NCBI GenBank assembly: GCA_024663395.1
Contig: JANFAH010000006.1
Location: 806,001 to 870,000 of the forward strand
DNA: 64,000 nucleotides
From: Pisolithus tinctorius
Taxonomy: Eukaryota; Basidiomycota; Agaricomycetes; Boletales; Pisolithaceae
Direction: 5' to 3'
A program made the translations under genes and the position numbers. Positions 20,874-31,057 of the stretch are shown piece by piece. The notes below the pieces were generated by a model. That model did no database searches. It was not told the DNA's origin and saw nothing but the letters and a program-made list of their open reading frames with translations. Position 1 is the first letter of the stretch, and every line of letters starts with the position of its first letter.

Positions 20874-21403
20874 TGTCATAGTCATGCCTCGACCCCGGCC
20901 GGACTCGGCCTCGCGCTCACTCAGTCCGGCCTCAGCCTCGCCAATCCCATATCTCCAGTAGGTCTAGCGCGGTAGACACTGCTTTGCAGTGTCTGTCATT
21001 TCGGTTAAGTCCTGTCCCCGGCCCTGTCCCCGGTCCACCTGTCCCGGTCTCCGTTACCTTAGTCATACGTTAGTAATACTTGCCTTACCAATCGTCTTAG
21101 CAATCTTTGCGAGACCGGCATTACCGGTCTCCGTACTATAGTTACTTCTGGTATATAAACTCGTAGTTACTCGGCCTGTACTCCTTAGTCTGAAATCAAC
21201 TAAGTCACCTCTGATAACTCCATCTCGGCCTCGGACTCGGACTGAGACCCACGCAAGGGAATAGCGCTGTATCCTCAGTCGCTAAGTCCAAACAGTCCAA
21301 AACCATCTGCATCCCCGACTTCACCTCTGACCCCGACCCCTCGGCTTTGCGCCCGCTTCGGTCTCCAGTCCGGACTCAACCCGGACAATCCTCGTACTTG
21401 ACA
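20874..21403 (+). repeat. 3' LTR of T2 (LTR-A)
   Basis: Follows the polypurine tract AAGAGGGGGA. It differs from the 5' LTR at six CpG sites only (five CG to CA, one CG to TG) and is followed by the CTGCC duplication and resumed E0 pol. Confidence 0.95.
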
Positions 21404-21612
21404 CTGCCGGACTCAATGCACACAGTGCACCCGGTCTTCCATGTTTCCCAACTCGAGCTGGCTGTCCCTAATACCATCCCAAACCGGACTCAACCACCAC
21501 CCCCACCAGTCGAAGTCGACGGTGAACTAGAGTTCGAGGTAGCAGAAATCCTCGACTCCAAGGTCAACTGGTGTCGCCGGTGTTGGTTACAGTATCTAGT
21601 CCGGTGGACCGG
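21404..21612 (+). pseudogene. E0 pol fragment with chromodomain start
   Basis: Continues E0 pol from the CTGCC duplication: LPDSMHTVHPVFHVSQLE, a proline run, then the chromodomain up to LVRWTG. It is interrupted at ACCGG (21608-21612). The same five bases reappear at 30935-30939, where the chromodomain continues with YEGTDKETTW. Confidence 0.9.
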
Positions 21613-22021
21613 TGTCACCCACCAAAGGTGTTGTGGACATGGTTACAGCTGACTCTGCCTAACTCATTGACGAGTTGCACACAATGCCCAAGCATGCAGA
21701 TGAAGACTAAAGGCCTCATGCGTAGAAAGACTGTTGGACGTGAACAGTCATCCTTCGCACAAGAACGAGTTGTCAGTGCTAAAGAGAAAAGAGGAAGCGA
21801 GTTAAGCATGCGTTAAAGGTTTTTAGCGCCTGTGTATGGCATTCCGGTTTTCATCATATCTCCACCATTTCCAAAGATATCAACTCCGTTCCCATGCTCG
21901 CTTAAAGTGCTCAGCCCCATGATTCTTCCTTCCAAACTTGGAGAGGATCCTCGCACCCTGCACGTTTCTACAGCACTCCATCCATCAGATGCTCATTTCG
22001 CTAAGTCCATCAATCATGGCC

Positions 22022-22550
22022 TGTCATAGCCATGCCTCGACTCTGGTCAGACTCGGCCTCGCACTCACTCAGTCCGGCCTCGGCCTCGCCTGTCCCTGTA
22101 TCTCCAGTTGGTCTAGCGCGGTAGACACTGCTTTGCAGTGTCTGTCACTTCGGTTAAGTCCTCGCCCGGTCGTGTCCCCGGTCCACTCTGTCCCGGTCTC
22201 CGTTGTCTTTGTCACACCTTACTAATACCTGTCTTACCAATCTTCTTAGCAATCTTTGCGAGACTGGCATTACCGGTCTCCGTACTATAGTTACTTCTGG
22301 TATATAAACTCGTAGATACTCAGCCTGTACTCCTTAGTCTGAAATCAACTAAGTATCTCCTGATAACCCCGCCTCGGCCTCGGACTCGGACTGAGATCCA
22401 CACAAGGGAATAGCGCTGTATCTTCAGTCGCTAAGTCCAATCAGTCCAACTACCTGTATCCTCGACTCCTCTCCTGATCCCGACCCCTCGGCCTCGCGCC
22501 CGCTTCGGTCTCCGGTCCGGCCTCAACCCGGACAATCCTCGTACTTGACA
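22022..22550 (+). repeat. Solo LTR-A, TSD TGGCC
   Basis: A 529-bp LTR-A with TGTCATAG..CTTGACA ends, flanked by TGGCC at 22017-22021 and 22551-22555. Its CGG palindrome has lost one CpG (GAGACTGG). It lies inside unit G. Confidence 0.93.
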
Positions 22551-22555
22551 TGGCC

Positions 22556-23791
22556 ACCTCTTCGTCAATCATCTCGCTTGTCTCATTTGCCAGAGACAGT
22601 GGCTACGTATATCTGCCAGGCATTCCCACCAGCTTCCGTCCTGAAGCCCCCTGGTTCATCCCGTCATTGTCAGCCCCATCTCATCCCATGCAGCTTGGTC
22701 AGCATGTTCTCCTTGTCAGTATGACTTCCAGAAGGACGTTCTTTGGTTGCCTCAGGTCTGTCACTCGGTTAGAAAGGTCTTATGTGGTCGTTTCAGTCTC
22801 CCCAGTTGATGAAGCATATGGATCGTTCCTCCCTGCTCCCTGCACCGTCTTTATTCCAGTCTTGTCCATCATTCTTCCCACATTGCGACAGCTGCAGTAT
22901 AATCTACTGTCCTCCAGCCTCCCTGATCGCATTCATGATGTGTATGACATGCATCTTGCCTTCCTACTGCAAGATCCAGCAGAAGACATCCCCCCTTCTC
23001 CTCCTCCTCCATCAGAACCCTGTTCATGAAGTTTTTGTTAACTTCGCTGAGAGGATGGAAGGGTGGGAGACGCGATCACGTATGCTCTCATTGCCCCACA
23101 GACCCCCAACGCCCTAGCCCCCTTTGACACCTGACTCATGCCCTTCAATTCTGGAATTAATACTTCCCTATCTGGAAACACCATCCATCTGTCATGCCGT
23201 CTTTGGATCTAGAGATGTCTCCACCGAGATCTAACTTGCATCGCCACCCCCTAATGTGATATCAGTGCACTTACTCAGTTTCTGATTCTATTTGACTCAT
23301 TTTGTGATGTTTTGACTATCCTTGACTCGTTTATTGCCAATACTTACCAATCTTCTTTGCATGCTTCCTTTTCATTTCTCGCTTACTCATCATGATTACT
23401 CAGTCCTTACTCATTACTTACCAAGTGTTTGTGCCCTGTTTGTCACAAGCTGTGCTCCCCCCTCAGTATATAAACCCCCATGTACTTAGCTACAGACAAT
23501 CAATCAGAATCAATTCAGAAGTCACTCAGCAGCCAGTTCAGTGCATATCTCATCATCGACAGTTGAGGCTCATTCGGAAGAGTCTATCTGTCTCCATTCA
23601 TATCATTGGTAGTTGAGGCTCTACAAAAGGGTCTATCTACCTCCATCATTCATCTGAAGCTTCATCCCCACTTAGTCAGCAAATCCTGCTTAGTCATCCA
23701 TCCACTCCTGCATAACTCGTCATCAACTTGCACCAGGAGCATGTCTTATCAAAGTCCTTCATCCCAGGTCCTTTCGGCTGAACACCTTCAC
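22556..23791. other. Middle part of unit G, no recognised gene
   Basis: An open frame of 159 codons (22550-23029) starts inside the LTR-A target duplication and has no recognised domain, so it is not called as a gene. A TATA-like sequence sits at about 23464, followed by direct repeats of TTGAGGCTC..GGGTCTATCT type at 23560-23640. Confidence 0.4.
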
Positions 23792-24239
23792 TGTTACGCT
23801 CGACCGAAGTCAAGACGTAGAGAGAGCTCAAACGCAGACTAAGGTTTCTACTGAGCAACGGCTGCAGTAACCTCTGTAAACGACAGAGGATTTAAGGTAA
23901 CGCCGGTAAGAGTGGTCCTGGTAAGGGACACTGAGGGCGAAGTTCTGAGAACGCTGCGTATGATTGAGCAGCTCAAGTCTGGGTTTCCAGGACTTGAGCC
24001 GGCAGACTAAATACTACACAGAAACGGACCATGAGGCGTCCGCATGTAACGAGGTAACTACGCCATTGGTTGAACAATGGCGACACATGTCCTAAGCATG
24101 TAACGAGCCAGTAACGCTAGTGGTGGAAATAGAGAGCCGTCGGATCAGAGAGAAGACGGCTCTAAAAGGAAATTAAGTCCAACGGATCAAAACAAGGTAA
24201 CCGTACAGTAAAAGGAAAAGTTAGGGGTGAAACGTAACA
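23792..24239 (-). repeat. 3' LTR of element C (LTR-C, 448 bp)
   Basis: Contains four perfect inverted repeats: CCTCTGT/ACAGAGG (23871-23889), GCTCAAGTC/GACTTGAGC (23971-23999), GCCATTG/CAATGGC (24062-24081) and AGAGCCGTC/GACGGCTCT (24133-24163). It reads the same as the copy at 30180. Confidence 0.95.
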
Positions 24240-24276
24240 TTACCCCCTTTCTAAGCGTTGAAGTCCCCGACTTCAA

Positions 24277-25734
24277 CTACTCTCCATAAGGCTCTCTGGT
24301 CATGTTACTGATGGCGGAGTCGTCGAAACCAAAATCATTGTCGTACAAGTCATTATCCTCACTCCCAATGAGGGTACGATCATCTACCAGAGCAGGGGTA
24401 GTTATTCTGTCCTGTAAAGGACGACGAGGGCGGATGGAAGGGCACTGGGCTTGGGTATGCCCAGGGCAAGTGGCGTGGCAAAGGGGGCATTCATACAGCC
24501 CACAGTTGACGCGAATGTGGCCAAGACGGCGGCAGACATAACACGCCTGACGATAGCGTGGATCTGATGGAGTAAGAGGCATATCGAACTCGGTTAAGGC
24601 GTTCAGCACAGGAGACGGTGGCAGCTGTGCAAGGGTCTCGACGATGTTCAACGTGTAGTCGAGTTCAGCACGGGAGATGCCAAAGGCAGTCTCAGGGTCT
24701 ACTTCTGACGGCGAACTATGAGACTCGCAAGGTTGGGGACTAGAGCCTGACAAGCAGCAGGCACGAGGTCTATCGGCTCTTCGGAGAGAGCGGGACGAGT
24801 GGGAGGACGACGACGACGAGGGTGCAGGAGGGGAAGACGACGCGGAGGAAACCGGAGGAGAAGTTGCAGTTGAGGGCCTTCTAGACCCAGGCGGGGGGGG
24901 TGCAATCAACGTTGGATATTGACGAACGTTATAAATGAGGTCGGCGCCTCCAAGGACATCAAAGAGTTTAAGAAGCAGGGGAACCTGCTGGAGGGCGATT
25001 TCACCTAGGATAGTGCGAGCGGGGGAAAGGAGGGGATTCTGGCGATTAACATAGCGGGAAAGTTCTTCAAGCCAAAGGGCTTGGATAGTTGCATGATATA
25101 CAAGGTCAAGTGGAGAGTCTTCGTCTACTTCATGGTAAACGGTGCCGATGACGGCTGGGTCAGCGATGAAGAGTCGATAGGAAGCGATCATCTGATCACT
25201 AGCGGGTTGTCTCTGTCGACGAGCGAACGGAGTGTGGCGGTGAGAGGGTTCGCGAGGATAGGTGTAACGACGAGGAGGCATCTCAAGAGTGATATTTCTG
25301 ACAGTACGAGTGGAGCGTCGAGTGGGTTGTTTCTGGAGGGGGAAGTCTTTGGGGAACCGTTTCTTATAGGCGGAGAGTGTATCATCCGCATGTTCAAGGT
25401 GTGACTCTTTCTGCCACGAGTTTTCAGAAGAAGGGTAGCCCTTCCATTTGATTAGGAAGGCATGTCCGCGGCCGGACCTTTTATGGCCGACTATTGCCTC
25501 AATTTCATATTCTTCCTCCTCGTTGACCAGGTCAGGTGGTGGAGCCGGGAAGTTCGGTCCGTGAACGTCATTTTCGCGATAGGGCGATAAGAGAGAAGCG
25601 TGGAAGACGTTGTGGATCTTCCATCGTGTAGGGATCGCGAGGTGATACGTAATTGGAGATAGGACATCGGAGATTGTGAAGGGTCCTTCTCGTTTAGGTG
25701 CGAGTTTCCTATTTTCATAGGAGCATTTTAAATT
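24277..25734 (-). CDS. Element C Pol C-terminus: chromodomain plus zinc-knuckle extension
   Basis: Directly after the TGA at 25735-25737 the frame stays open to 24277. It begins with [17 protein letters not shown] and the post-integrase segment, then a chromodomain ([11 protein letters not shown] .. FLIKWKGYP .. SENSW). After a basic linker (RRSTRTVR) comes a region of more than 330 residues that is not part of ordinary chromovirus Pol: a low-complexity Ser/Pro stretch, then [14 protein letters not shown] (CX2CX4HX4C) and a second Cys/His group [11 protein letters not shown], ending with an acidic tail. No signal peptide or membrane segment is seen, so it is not env-like. It could be made as a Pol fusion or start at the ATG at 25281. 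Function unknown; nucleic-acid binding is inferred. Confidence 0.75.
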   Translation of the reverse strand, partial: NLKCSYENRKLAPKREGPFTISDVLSPITYHLAIPTRWKIHNVFHASLLSPYRENDVHGPNFPAPPPDLVNEEEEYEIEAIVGHKRSGRGHAFLIKWKGYPSSENSWQKESHLEHADDTLSAYKKRFPKDFPLQKQPTRRSTRTVRNITLEMPPRRYTYPREPSHRHTPFARRQRQPASDQMIASYRLFIADPAVIGTVYHEVDEDSPLDLVYHATIQALWLEELSRYVNRQNPLLSPARTILGEIALQQVPLLLKLFDVLGGADLIYNVRQYPTLIAPPPPGSRRPSTATSPPVSSASSSPPAPSSSSSSHSSRSLRRADRPRACCLSGSSPQPCESHSSPSEVDPETAFGISRAELDYTLNIVETLAQLPPSPVLNALTEFDMPLTPSDPRYRQACYVCRRLGHIRVNCGLYECPLCHATCPGHTQAQCPSIRPRRPLQDRITTPALVDDRTLIGSEDNDLYDNDFGFDDSAISNMTREPYGE

Positions 25735-28700
25735 TCATGCTTCTAGCCAAACCTTATCACCTTTCTGGAACGGGGTGAAGGGTCGTGATGATCGGTCTTT
25801 CATGGTTTTTCTGGCAAGGTCGTGGGCCGCAAGGGCTTCCTCTCTAGCTTTTTGGAGTTCCTCGAGTCTAGACTCGGCGGCGGGAAGGTGGGTTTCCGCG
25901 ATCAGGGACGGAAGCGGTTTGGGTTCATACCCATACATGAGGTAGAACGGGGATTGATGGGTGACGGAGTGGGGTCGGTGATTGTGCGCGAATTCTGCCA
26001 TGGGAAGGTTGGTTACCCACGAGGCGGGGTCGTTCTGGCAAAAGATGCGGAGATAGGTCTCCACTTCTTGATTTACGCGTTCAGTTTCTCCATCGGTCTG
26101 TGGGTGATACGCAGTTGACAGGGCAAGGGAATACCCCAAGAGGGAAGCGAGTTCTTTTGCAAAGGCGGAGGCGAACTGAGGGCCTCGATCTGATATGATT
26201 TTGTCGTACAACCCGAAGCGGGAGTAGACTTTCTTGAAAAATAACGCCGTGATGTCGGCAGCAGAGGCAGTTTTCTTGGTGGGCGATAAAATTACCCCCT
26301 TTGTAAGCCCATGGTCTACCACGACCAAAAGGGAATCATAGCCGTTTGAAACGGGTAAGTCGGTAACCAGATCGCAAGAGATCTGCTGGAAAGGGCGAGT
26401 TGAGGTGGAGGGGATAGGCGTGAGGGGTGGTGTTGTTGGGTGAGTATTTACTTTATTCTGCTGGCACACAGCACAGCCTTCAACGTATTTTCGGACAAAA
26501 GACGCCAGTCCAGGCCACCAAAACTCGGAAGAAACGAGTTGTCGGGTTTTCAGGACACCAGGGTGACCAGCGGAGGGGTGGTCATGGTGATTGGATACGA
26601 CGGTCCGACGGAGGATAGGGTCGTCGGGGATATACACCCGGTCTTTGTAAAGTAACACCCCACTGTCAAATCTCCAATCAGAGAGATGAGATTTAAATGG
26701 GAGTGGCATGTCGACGTTTTCAATGGCGCGAAGTGCCGTTTGGACCACAGGGTCTTTCATGGAGGACGATGCGACTTTCTGGGTAAGGTTGGTGTCAATA
26801 AGATTGACGAACAAAGTTTGTGGAAGGAGGGTAACTCCTTTGTTATCTTCGTCATCGTCAGGGATATGATCGGGTCGGCAGGAGAGTGCATCAGGTGCAG
26901 CTAGGTCTTTGCCCGGGACATGTTCTAGCTGCAGATCAAAGTCTGCAAGGTCAAGAAGCCAGCGGGCCTGGCGACGGTTCAAATTCTGAGGTGACTTGAA
27001 GTATGTCAGATTTTTATGGTCCGTAAAGACTTTAACCGGGAACGGGGATCCATGGAGATAATGCCTCCAAGATTTTAATGCTCGGATGACTCCAAGTAAC
27101 TCTCTGTCATAGATATCGTAGTTCCTTTCTGCAGGGTTAAACGATTGGGACAGGAAGGCACAGGGTTGCCATTGTCCATTCGAATCTTCTTGAAGGAGGA
27201 TTCCTCCAGTTGCGTACTTGGACGCGTCTGTAGTGATTGCAAATGGCCGAGAGGTGTCGGGCATTCGGAGTGTAGGTTGCGCCATAAAGATCCGTTTAAG
27301 AAGTTCAAAGGCGTCTTGACATTTCTTAGACCAGCTCCAATCGGCCGTCTTCTTAGTGAGGTCGATGAGTGGTCGTGCTATGTCCGAATAGTAGGGGACA
27401 AATCTTCTATAAAAGTTTGCGAATCCTAAAAAGGATCGCACGTCCTTGACCTTTTTTGGGACAGGCCAGTCGGCTATGCCTTGGACTTTGACAGGGTCCA
27501 TGGCGACGGTATTTTCTTTGATAATCATTCCGAGGTATTCCACTTCGGTTAGATCAAAGTGACATTTTTCCAGTTTTAAGGGAAGGGAAAGTTCTCTCAT
27601 TCGTTCGAGAACATGACGAGTTCTTTTCTTGTGTTCTTCGGGGTCATCGGAGAAGATGAGGAGGTCATCCATGTAGACGACCAACCACCCTTCTGCGATC
27701 ATGTCTCTGAAAGAGTCGTTCATGAATCGTTGGAAGGTGGCAGGGGAGTTACAGAGGCCGAAGAACATAACGGTGGGTTCGAAAAGTCCTTTGTGTGTGA
27801 TAAATGCTGCCTTCCATTGGTCTCCTTTTTTGATGCGGACGTTGTTGTAGCCCGATCTGACATCCATCTTAGTAAAGACAGAGGCTCCCTTCAGTTTGTC
27901 TACAAGATCCGAGATGAGGGGAAGGGGGTATGCATCCTTCACCATATTTTTGTTCAGGTATCTGTAGTCTTGGCAGGGTCGTAGGGAGCTATCTTTCTTT
28001 CCTACAAAGAAGAAGGGGGCGGCTTGGGGAGATTTCGAGGGACGAATCTTTCCTTCTCGAAGGTTTTCTTCAATAAACTTCTCTGCAGACTCTCGTTCAG
28101 AGGGAGAAAGAGGATATGCCTTAGCCACCTTGGGGACGAAGTCCTCCACAAGGTTTATGGCATGATCGTATGGTCATGATGGAGGTAAAACTCCATCAGA
28201 TGGTTTCTCGAAAACCAAGGCGAAGTCTTTGTATTCTTCAGGGAGGACTGCCTTTGGTTTCTTCTTGTGTTCTTCTTGGGCTAACTCTGTAGCCGTGGTG
28301 ATCTTTCGGAGAAGGCTATTATTGGGGTTAACCTTCTTGGCTTCTTCAACGAGTTTTCCAACCGACATCACGAAATGTGCTCGGATGGTTTCGTCTTCTG
28401 GTTCTTCATAGTTCATGAACTTGTTTATCCCTTTCTTTTCAGTTGGGGACACAAGGTTCACAGTTGGTTCTTCGATGGCAACGGAAGAGACGTTGCGTCT
28501 CAACTTTTTTGATCTATTGGTTTTCTCGTTGATAGATAACGTGCCCATCCTCCAGTTTACAACAGGGTTGTTTTCTTGGAGCCAGGGGAGACCCAGAATG
28601 ACATTTTCCGTTCCACAATTGATGACATGGAAGAAGGACTGGTGGACGAGTCCCTTGATTTTAAAGTAGAGAGTGGCGGAAAACAGTATTCTTCCTTTAG

Positions 28701-28983
28701 AGTTCTGGGTTCCATCGGCGTTTTTTGCGAGGATGGGTTCGGCGAGACGTTGAGTGGGGATTCGATGTTTTCGCACAAAACCCCAGTCGATGCAGGAAAT
28801 TTCTGCCCCGGAGTCAACCAGAGCAGTAGTGTTGACGACTTTCTGAGTAGTTTCTGATGCGTAAAGGGAGATGGGAATCTGCATAGTACGTTCCGGTGTA
28901 GAAGTTACAAGTACAGGCGCAACAGAAACTAAACTGTCCTTAGTTTGGGGAACATCTGGCGTCAACGCAGAGTTCCCATTTAA
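25735..28983 (-). pseudogene. Element C Pol: protease, RT, RNase H, integrase (two TGA stops)
   Basis: In the -1 frame of gag, entered at 28983. The protease has DSGAEISC. After a TGA at 28174-28176 (expected Arg in PPS-R-PYDHAI) come the reverse transcriptase with YMDD, RNase H (TTDASKYATGG), the integrase zinc site (H..H..CAVCQQNK) and the catalytic core with D, D (SDRGPQF) and E (QTDGETERVNQ). A second TGA at 25735-25737 interrupts WLEA-R-NLK. Both stops are single C-to-T changes of CGA. Apart from these the frame is complete over the full length, so a very short history of decay or inheritance from a defective parent is likely. Confidence 0.9.
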
Positions 28984-28989
28984 AAATCC
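28948..28989 (-). promoter_or_regulatory. -1 frameshift signal, gag/pol of element C
   Basis: On the minus strand GGATTTT (28989-28983) precedes the gag stop TAA. Five bases later GGGAAC (28977-28972) can pair with GTTCCC (28953-28948), with an inner TCTG/CAGA pairing. Protease-pol is in the -1 frame from exactly this point. GGAUUUU is the shift site known from dianthoviruses. Confidence 0.75.
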
Positions 28990-30125
28990 TTTCCAAGAGC
29001 CTTAGCGATGTTTACTAAGGCGATGGAGGGACCAGCGATTTCTTCTTCACCGTCGCTTTCTTCTACCTCCACGATCTTGCGGATCTTCTTCACCTTCTTT
29101 TGGGGAGTTTTCCCTTTGTCTGGACATTCTCGGGAGAGGTGTCCCTTATTTCCACAACCGAAACATCTTCCTTCTTTGACGTGTCGGTCTCGTTCTTCTT
29201 TGGAGAGTCTCACTCCATCCACATCCATAGCATTTGGATCTTTTTCTTCGGCGAAATTGTTCCTCGGGTGGAACGTTTTCTTTTCTTTTCTTCCAAAGGT
29301 TTCATTGACTTTTCTCCATTTAGCGTCGAACTTCTGCGCTTGGGTGTACCACTCGGTGATCTTAGTGGGGGTGGTTTCCATCATGTGGATTCGGTTCGCG
29401 ATGAAAGGTTTGAGTCCTTGTGAGAAGAACTCGATCAAAGCGACGTCTTCCGTGATGGTAGAGTCGGCGGCAGCAGTTCGGAAATCGGTGATATATTGCT
29501 CAACCGATTCTTTTTGTTTTAGGGTACGTAGCTTGGCAATGGCAGTACCCGCAGTGTCTGCGGAGGTGAATGAGGCTTTGAAATCTTTTATGAAATCGGC
29601 AAAAGTGCCGAAACTTGGGGGGTTCTTTTCCAGAGAAGTTTTCTGGAAGGTGGCAGCCCAGGAGCGGGCGACATCTTTTTTCATATACGACAGGGCGTAG
29701 ACTACCTTCTTGGTGTCTGTGTCGTATAGTTCTTCGTTTACCAAGAGATAGGTCTGTACGGAGTACAGCCAACTCATGGCATTCTTCTGGTTTCCATCAA
29801 AATCAGATGGAGCGCCAATCTTCAGTTCAGTGGCTTTGGTGGCATTGCCAACCGGTGCCTTCAACGATGAGCCAGACATCGTAATCTGTGGTGGGGGTGG
29901 CGGGGTAGGGAAGAGTGGTGGGGGACTTGGTTGAATGGGGGTGCCAAGCGACGCAAGTGACTGGGAGAAAAGGTTCGAGAGGATTCCAGAGGTAAAACCT
30001 CTATCTGGCTGTTCGGGTTCGTTGGAGGAGGTGTCAGTGACAGTGCTCTCCTGTTCTTCGTCAGACGACGATTCTTCACGAGTGGGTCGCAATGGCACCC
30101 AACGTCGATTGTTTCGGGGGTTCAT
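28980..30125 (-). CDS. Gag of element C
   Basis: 381 codons from an ATG at 30125 to TAA at 28980. It has a Ser/Glu/Pro-rich N-terminus, a capsid-type region (SWLYSVQTYL .. SYMKKDVARSWAATF .. EQYITDFRTAA, the retrotransposon-gag family signature) and a zinc knuckle CFGCGNKGHLSREC (CX2CX4HX4C) near the C-terminus, followed by a Lys-rich and then acidic tail. It is intact, unlike gag of T1 and T2. It overlaps the frameshift site at its stop codon. Confidence 0.92.
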   Translation of the reverse strand: MNPRNNRRWVPLRPTREESSSDEEQESTVTDTSSNEPEQPDRGFTSGILSNLFSQSLASLGTPIQPSPPPLFPTPPPPPQITMSGSSLKAPVGNATKATELKIGAPSDFDGNQKNAMSWLYSVQTYLLVNEELYDTDTKKVVYALSYMKKDVARSWAATFQKTSLEKNPPSFGTFADFIKDFKASFTSADTAGTAIAKLRTLKQKESVEQYITDFRTAAADSTITEDVALIEFFSQGLKPFIANRIHMMETTPTKITEWYTQAQKFDAKWRKVNETFGRKEKKTFHPRNNFAEEKDPNAMDVDGVRLSKEERDRHVKEGRCFGCGNKGHLSRECPDKGKTPQKKVKKIRKIVEVEESDGEEEIAGPSIALVNIAKALGKDF

Positions 30126-30166
30126 GGTGGTTCACTAAGCAGTGACCGATTCGGCCAAAGGCTGAT

Positions 30167-30177
30167 AGACTTGAGCT
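30167..30177 (-). other. Self-primer binding site of element C
   Basis: On the minus strand AGCTCAAGTCT lies two bases inside the 5' LTR. It is the exact complement of AGACTTGAGCT in the LTR (30368-30358), which starts about 33 bp after a TATTTAG box and so is the expected RNA 5' end. Eleven bases is the length known for Tf1 self-priming. Confidence 0.78.
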
Positions 30178-30179
30178 TT

Positions 30180-30627
30180 TGTTACGCTCGACCGAAGTCA
30201 AGACGTAGAGAGAGCTCAAACGCAGACTAAGGTTTCTACTGAGCAACGGCTGCAGTAACCTCTGTAAACGACAGAGGATTTAAGGTAACGCCGGTAAGAG
30301 TGGTCCTGGTAAGGGACACTGAGGGCGAAGTTCTGAGAACGCTGCGTATGATTGAGCAGCTCAAGTCTGGGTTTCCAGGACTTGAGCCGGCAGACTAAAT
30401 ACTACACAGAAACGGACCATGAGGCGTCCGCATGTAACGAGGTAACTACGCCATTGGTTGAACAATGGCGACACATGTCCTAAGCATGTAACGAGCCAGT
30501 AACGCTAGTGGTGGAAATAGAGAGCCGTCGGATCAGAGAGAAGACGGCTCTAAAAGGAAATTAAGTCCAACGGATCAAAACAAGGTAACCGTACAGTAAA
30601 AGGAAAAGTTAGGGGTGAAACGTAACA
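30180..30627 (-). repeat. 5' LTR of element C (LTR-C)
   Basis: Reads the same as the copy at 23792-24239. Contains the promoter-like TATTTAG and the self-primer sequence (30358-30368). Confidence 0.95.
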
Positions 30628-30632
30628 TTCAC

Positions 30633-30934
30633 TCTGTTCAGCATCCCCCATCCAATCATCACTCATTCATCTTCTCCTGCATAACTCGTCGACGACTTGC
30701 ACTAGGAGCACCCCTGCTCTGTTCAGCATCCCCTTCTCAATCAGCGTTCATTCATCCTCTCCTGCGTAACTCATCGACGACTTGTGCCAGGAGCCCTCTA
30801 CTTGAAGTCCCCCCCCCACACGTTTAGGTTTCTCTGCACTCCAGGTTCCGCGGAGGCACACCACCACTCACTCTACATTTGTCTTTTGTGTTGGTTTTGG
30901 TTGGTTTTCACCACCTTTCCTCACTTTGACTCAC
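30633..30934. other. Right part of unit G
   Basis: Two imperfect tandem copies of about 75-80 bp (30636-30715, 30716-30795) carry CCTGCxTAACTCxTCGACGACTTG..CAGGAGC blocks, also seen left of element C at about 23710. The piece ends ..TTTGACTCAC before the ACCGG duplication. No gene seen. Confidence 0.5.
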
Positions 30935-31057
30935 ACCGGCTATGAAGGGACAGACAAAGAAACCACTTGGGTACTTGCTACCGAACTGGACAATGCCTCT
31001 GAACTCGTGCAAGAGTTCCATTCCCGCTACCCCGGTAAACCCAGCCCATATCAATAA
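30935..31057 (+). pseudogene. E0 pol 3' end (rest of chromodomain)
   Basis: Resumes the chromodomain with GYEGTDKETTWVLATELDNA and ends YPGKPSPYQ-TAA, where T1 and T2 end in TGA. It is the continuation of 21404-21612. Confidence 0.9.

Larger units (their letters stand above)
13807..21403 (+). mobile_element. Ty3/gypsy chromovirus T2, near-complete (7.6 kb)
   Basis: Two 530-bp LTRs (13807-14336, 20874-21403) with TGTCA..TGACA ends, self-primer site, gag, frameshift signal, pol, antisense Zn2Cys6 gene and polypurine tract. The target duplication is CTGCC. The two LTRs differ at six positions, all of them CG in the 5' LTR and CA or TG in the 3' LTR. The only gross defect seen is a 20-bp deletion in gag that breaks the frame. 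T2 lies inside E0 pol in the same orientation. Confidence 0.95.
23792..30627 (-). mobile_element. Element C: complete minus-strand Ty3/gypsy chromovirus
   Basis: Two 448-bp LTRs that I read as identical (23792-24239 and 30180-30627), each with 7-bp terminal inverted repeats TGTTACG..CGTAACA, and target duplication TTCAC (23787-23791, 30628-30632). On the minus strand the order is LTR, self-primer site, gag, frameshift signal, protease, RT, RNase H, integrase, chromodomain, a C-terminal Cys/His-rich extension, polypurine tract AAAGGGGGTA (24241-24250), LTR. Identical LTRs mean recent insertion. Yet pol holds two in-frame TGA codons at positions where CGA (Arg) is expected. Confidence 0.95.
21613..30934 (+). 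mobile_element. Unit G: 1.95-kb (net) insertion of unknown family in E0
   Basis: Bounded by the direct repeat ACCGG (21608-21612 and 30935-30939), beginning TGTCAC and ending CTCAC(A), as LTR-type insertions do. Removing its own nested guests (solo LTR-A and element C, each with one target copy) leaves about 1.95 kb in three pieces: 21613-22021, 22556-23791 and 30633-30934. A TATA-like CAGTATATAAAC near 23464 and a repeated CATAACTCGTC..GACTTGCxCCAGGAGC block (about 23710 and twice in 30670-30800) suggest an LTR-like part. No two-LTR structure or coding domain is recognised. Confidence 0.55.

Noticed and set aside
13807..21403. Ascomycete-type RIP
   Set aside because: The LTR differences are at CpG, not CpA, and most C:G pairs are untouched.
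22550..23029. 159-codon frame as a gene
   Set aside because: It starts at an LTR/target-duplication junction created by insertion and has no recognised domain.
24277..25281. Envelope-like third gene of element C, suggested by its position after pol
   Set aside because: No signal peptide, membrane span or fusion-like features. It is in frame with Pol and carries zinc-knuckle cysteines.
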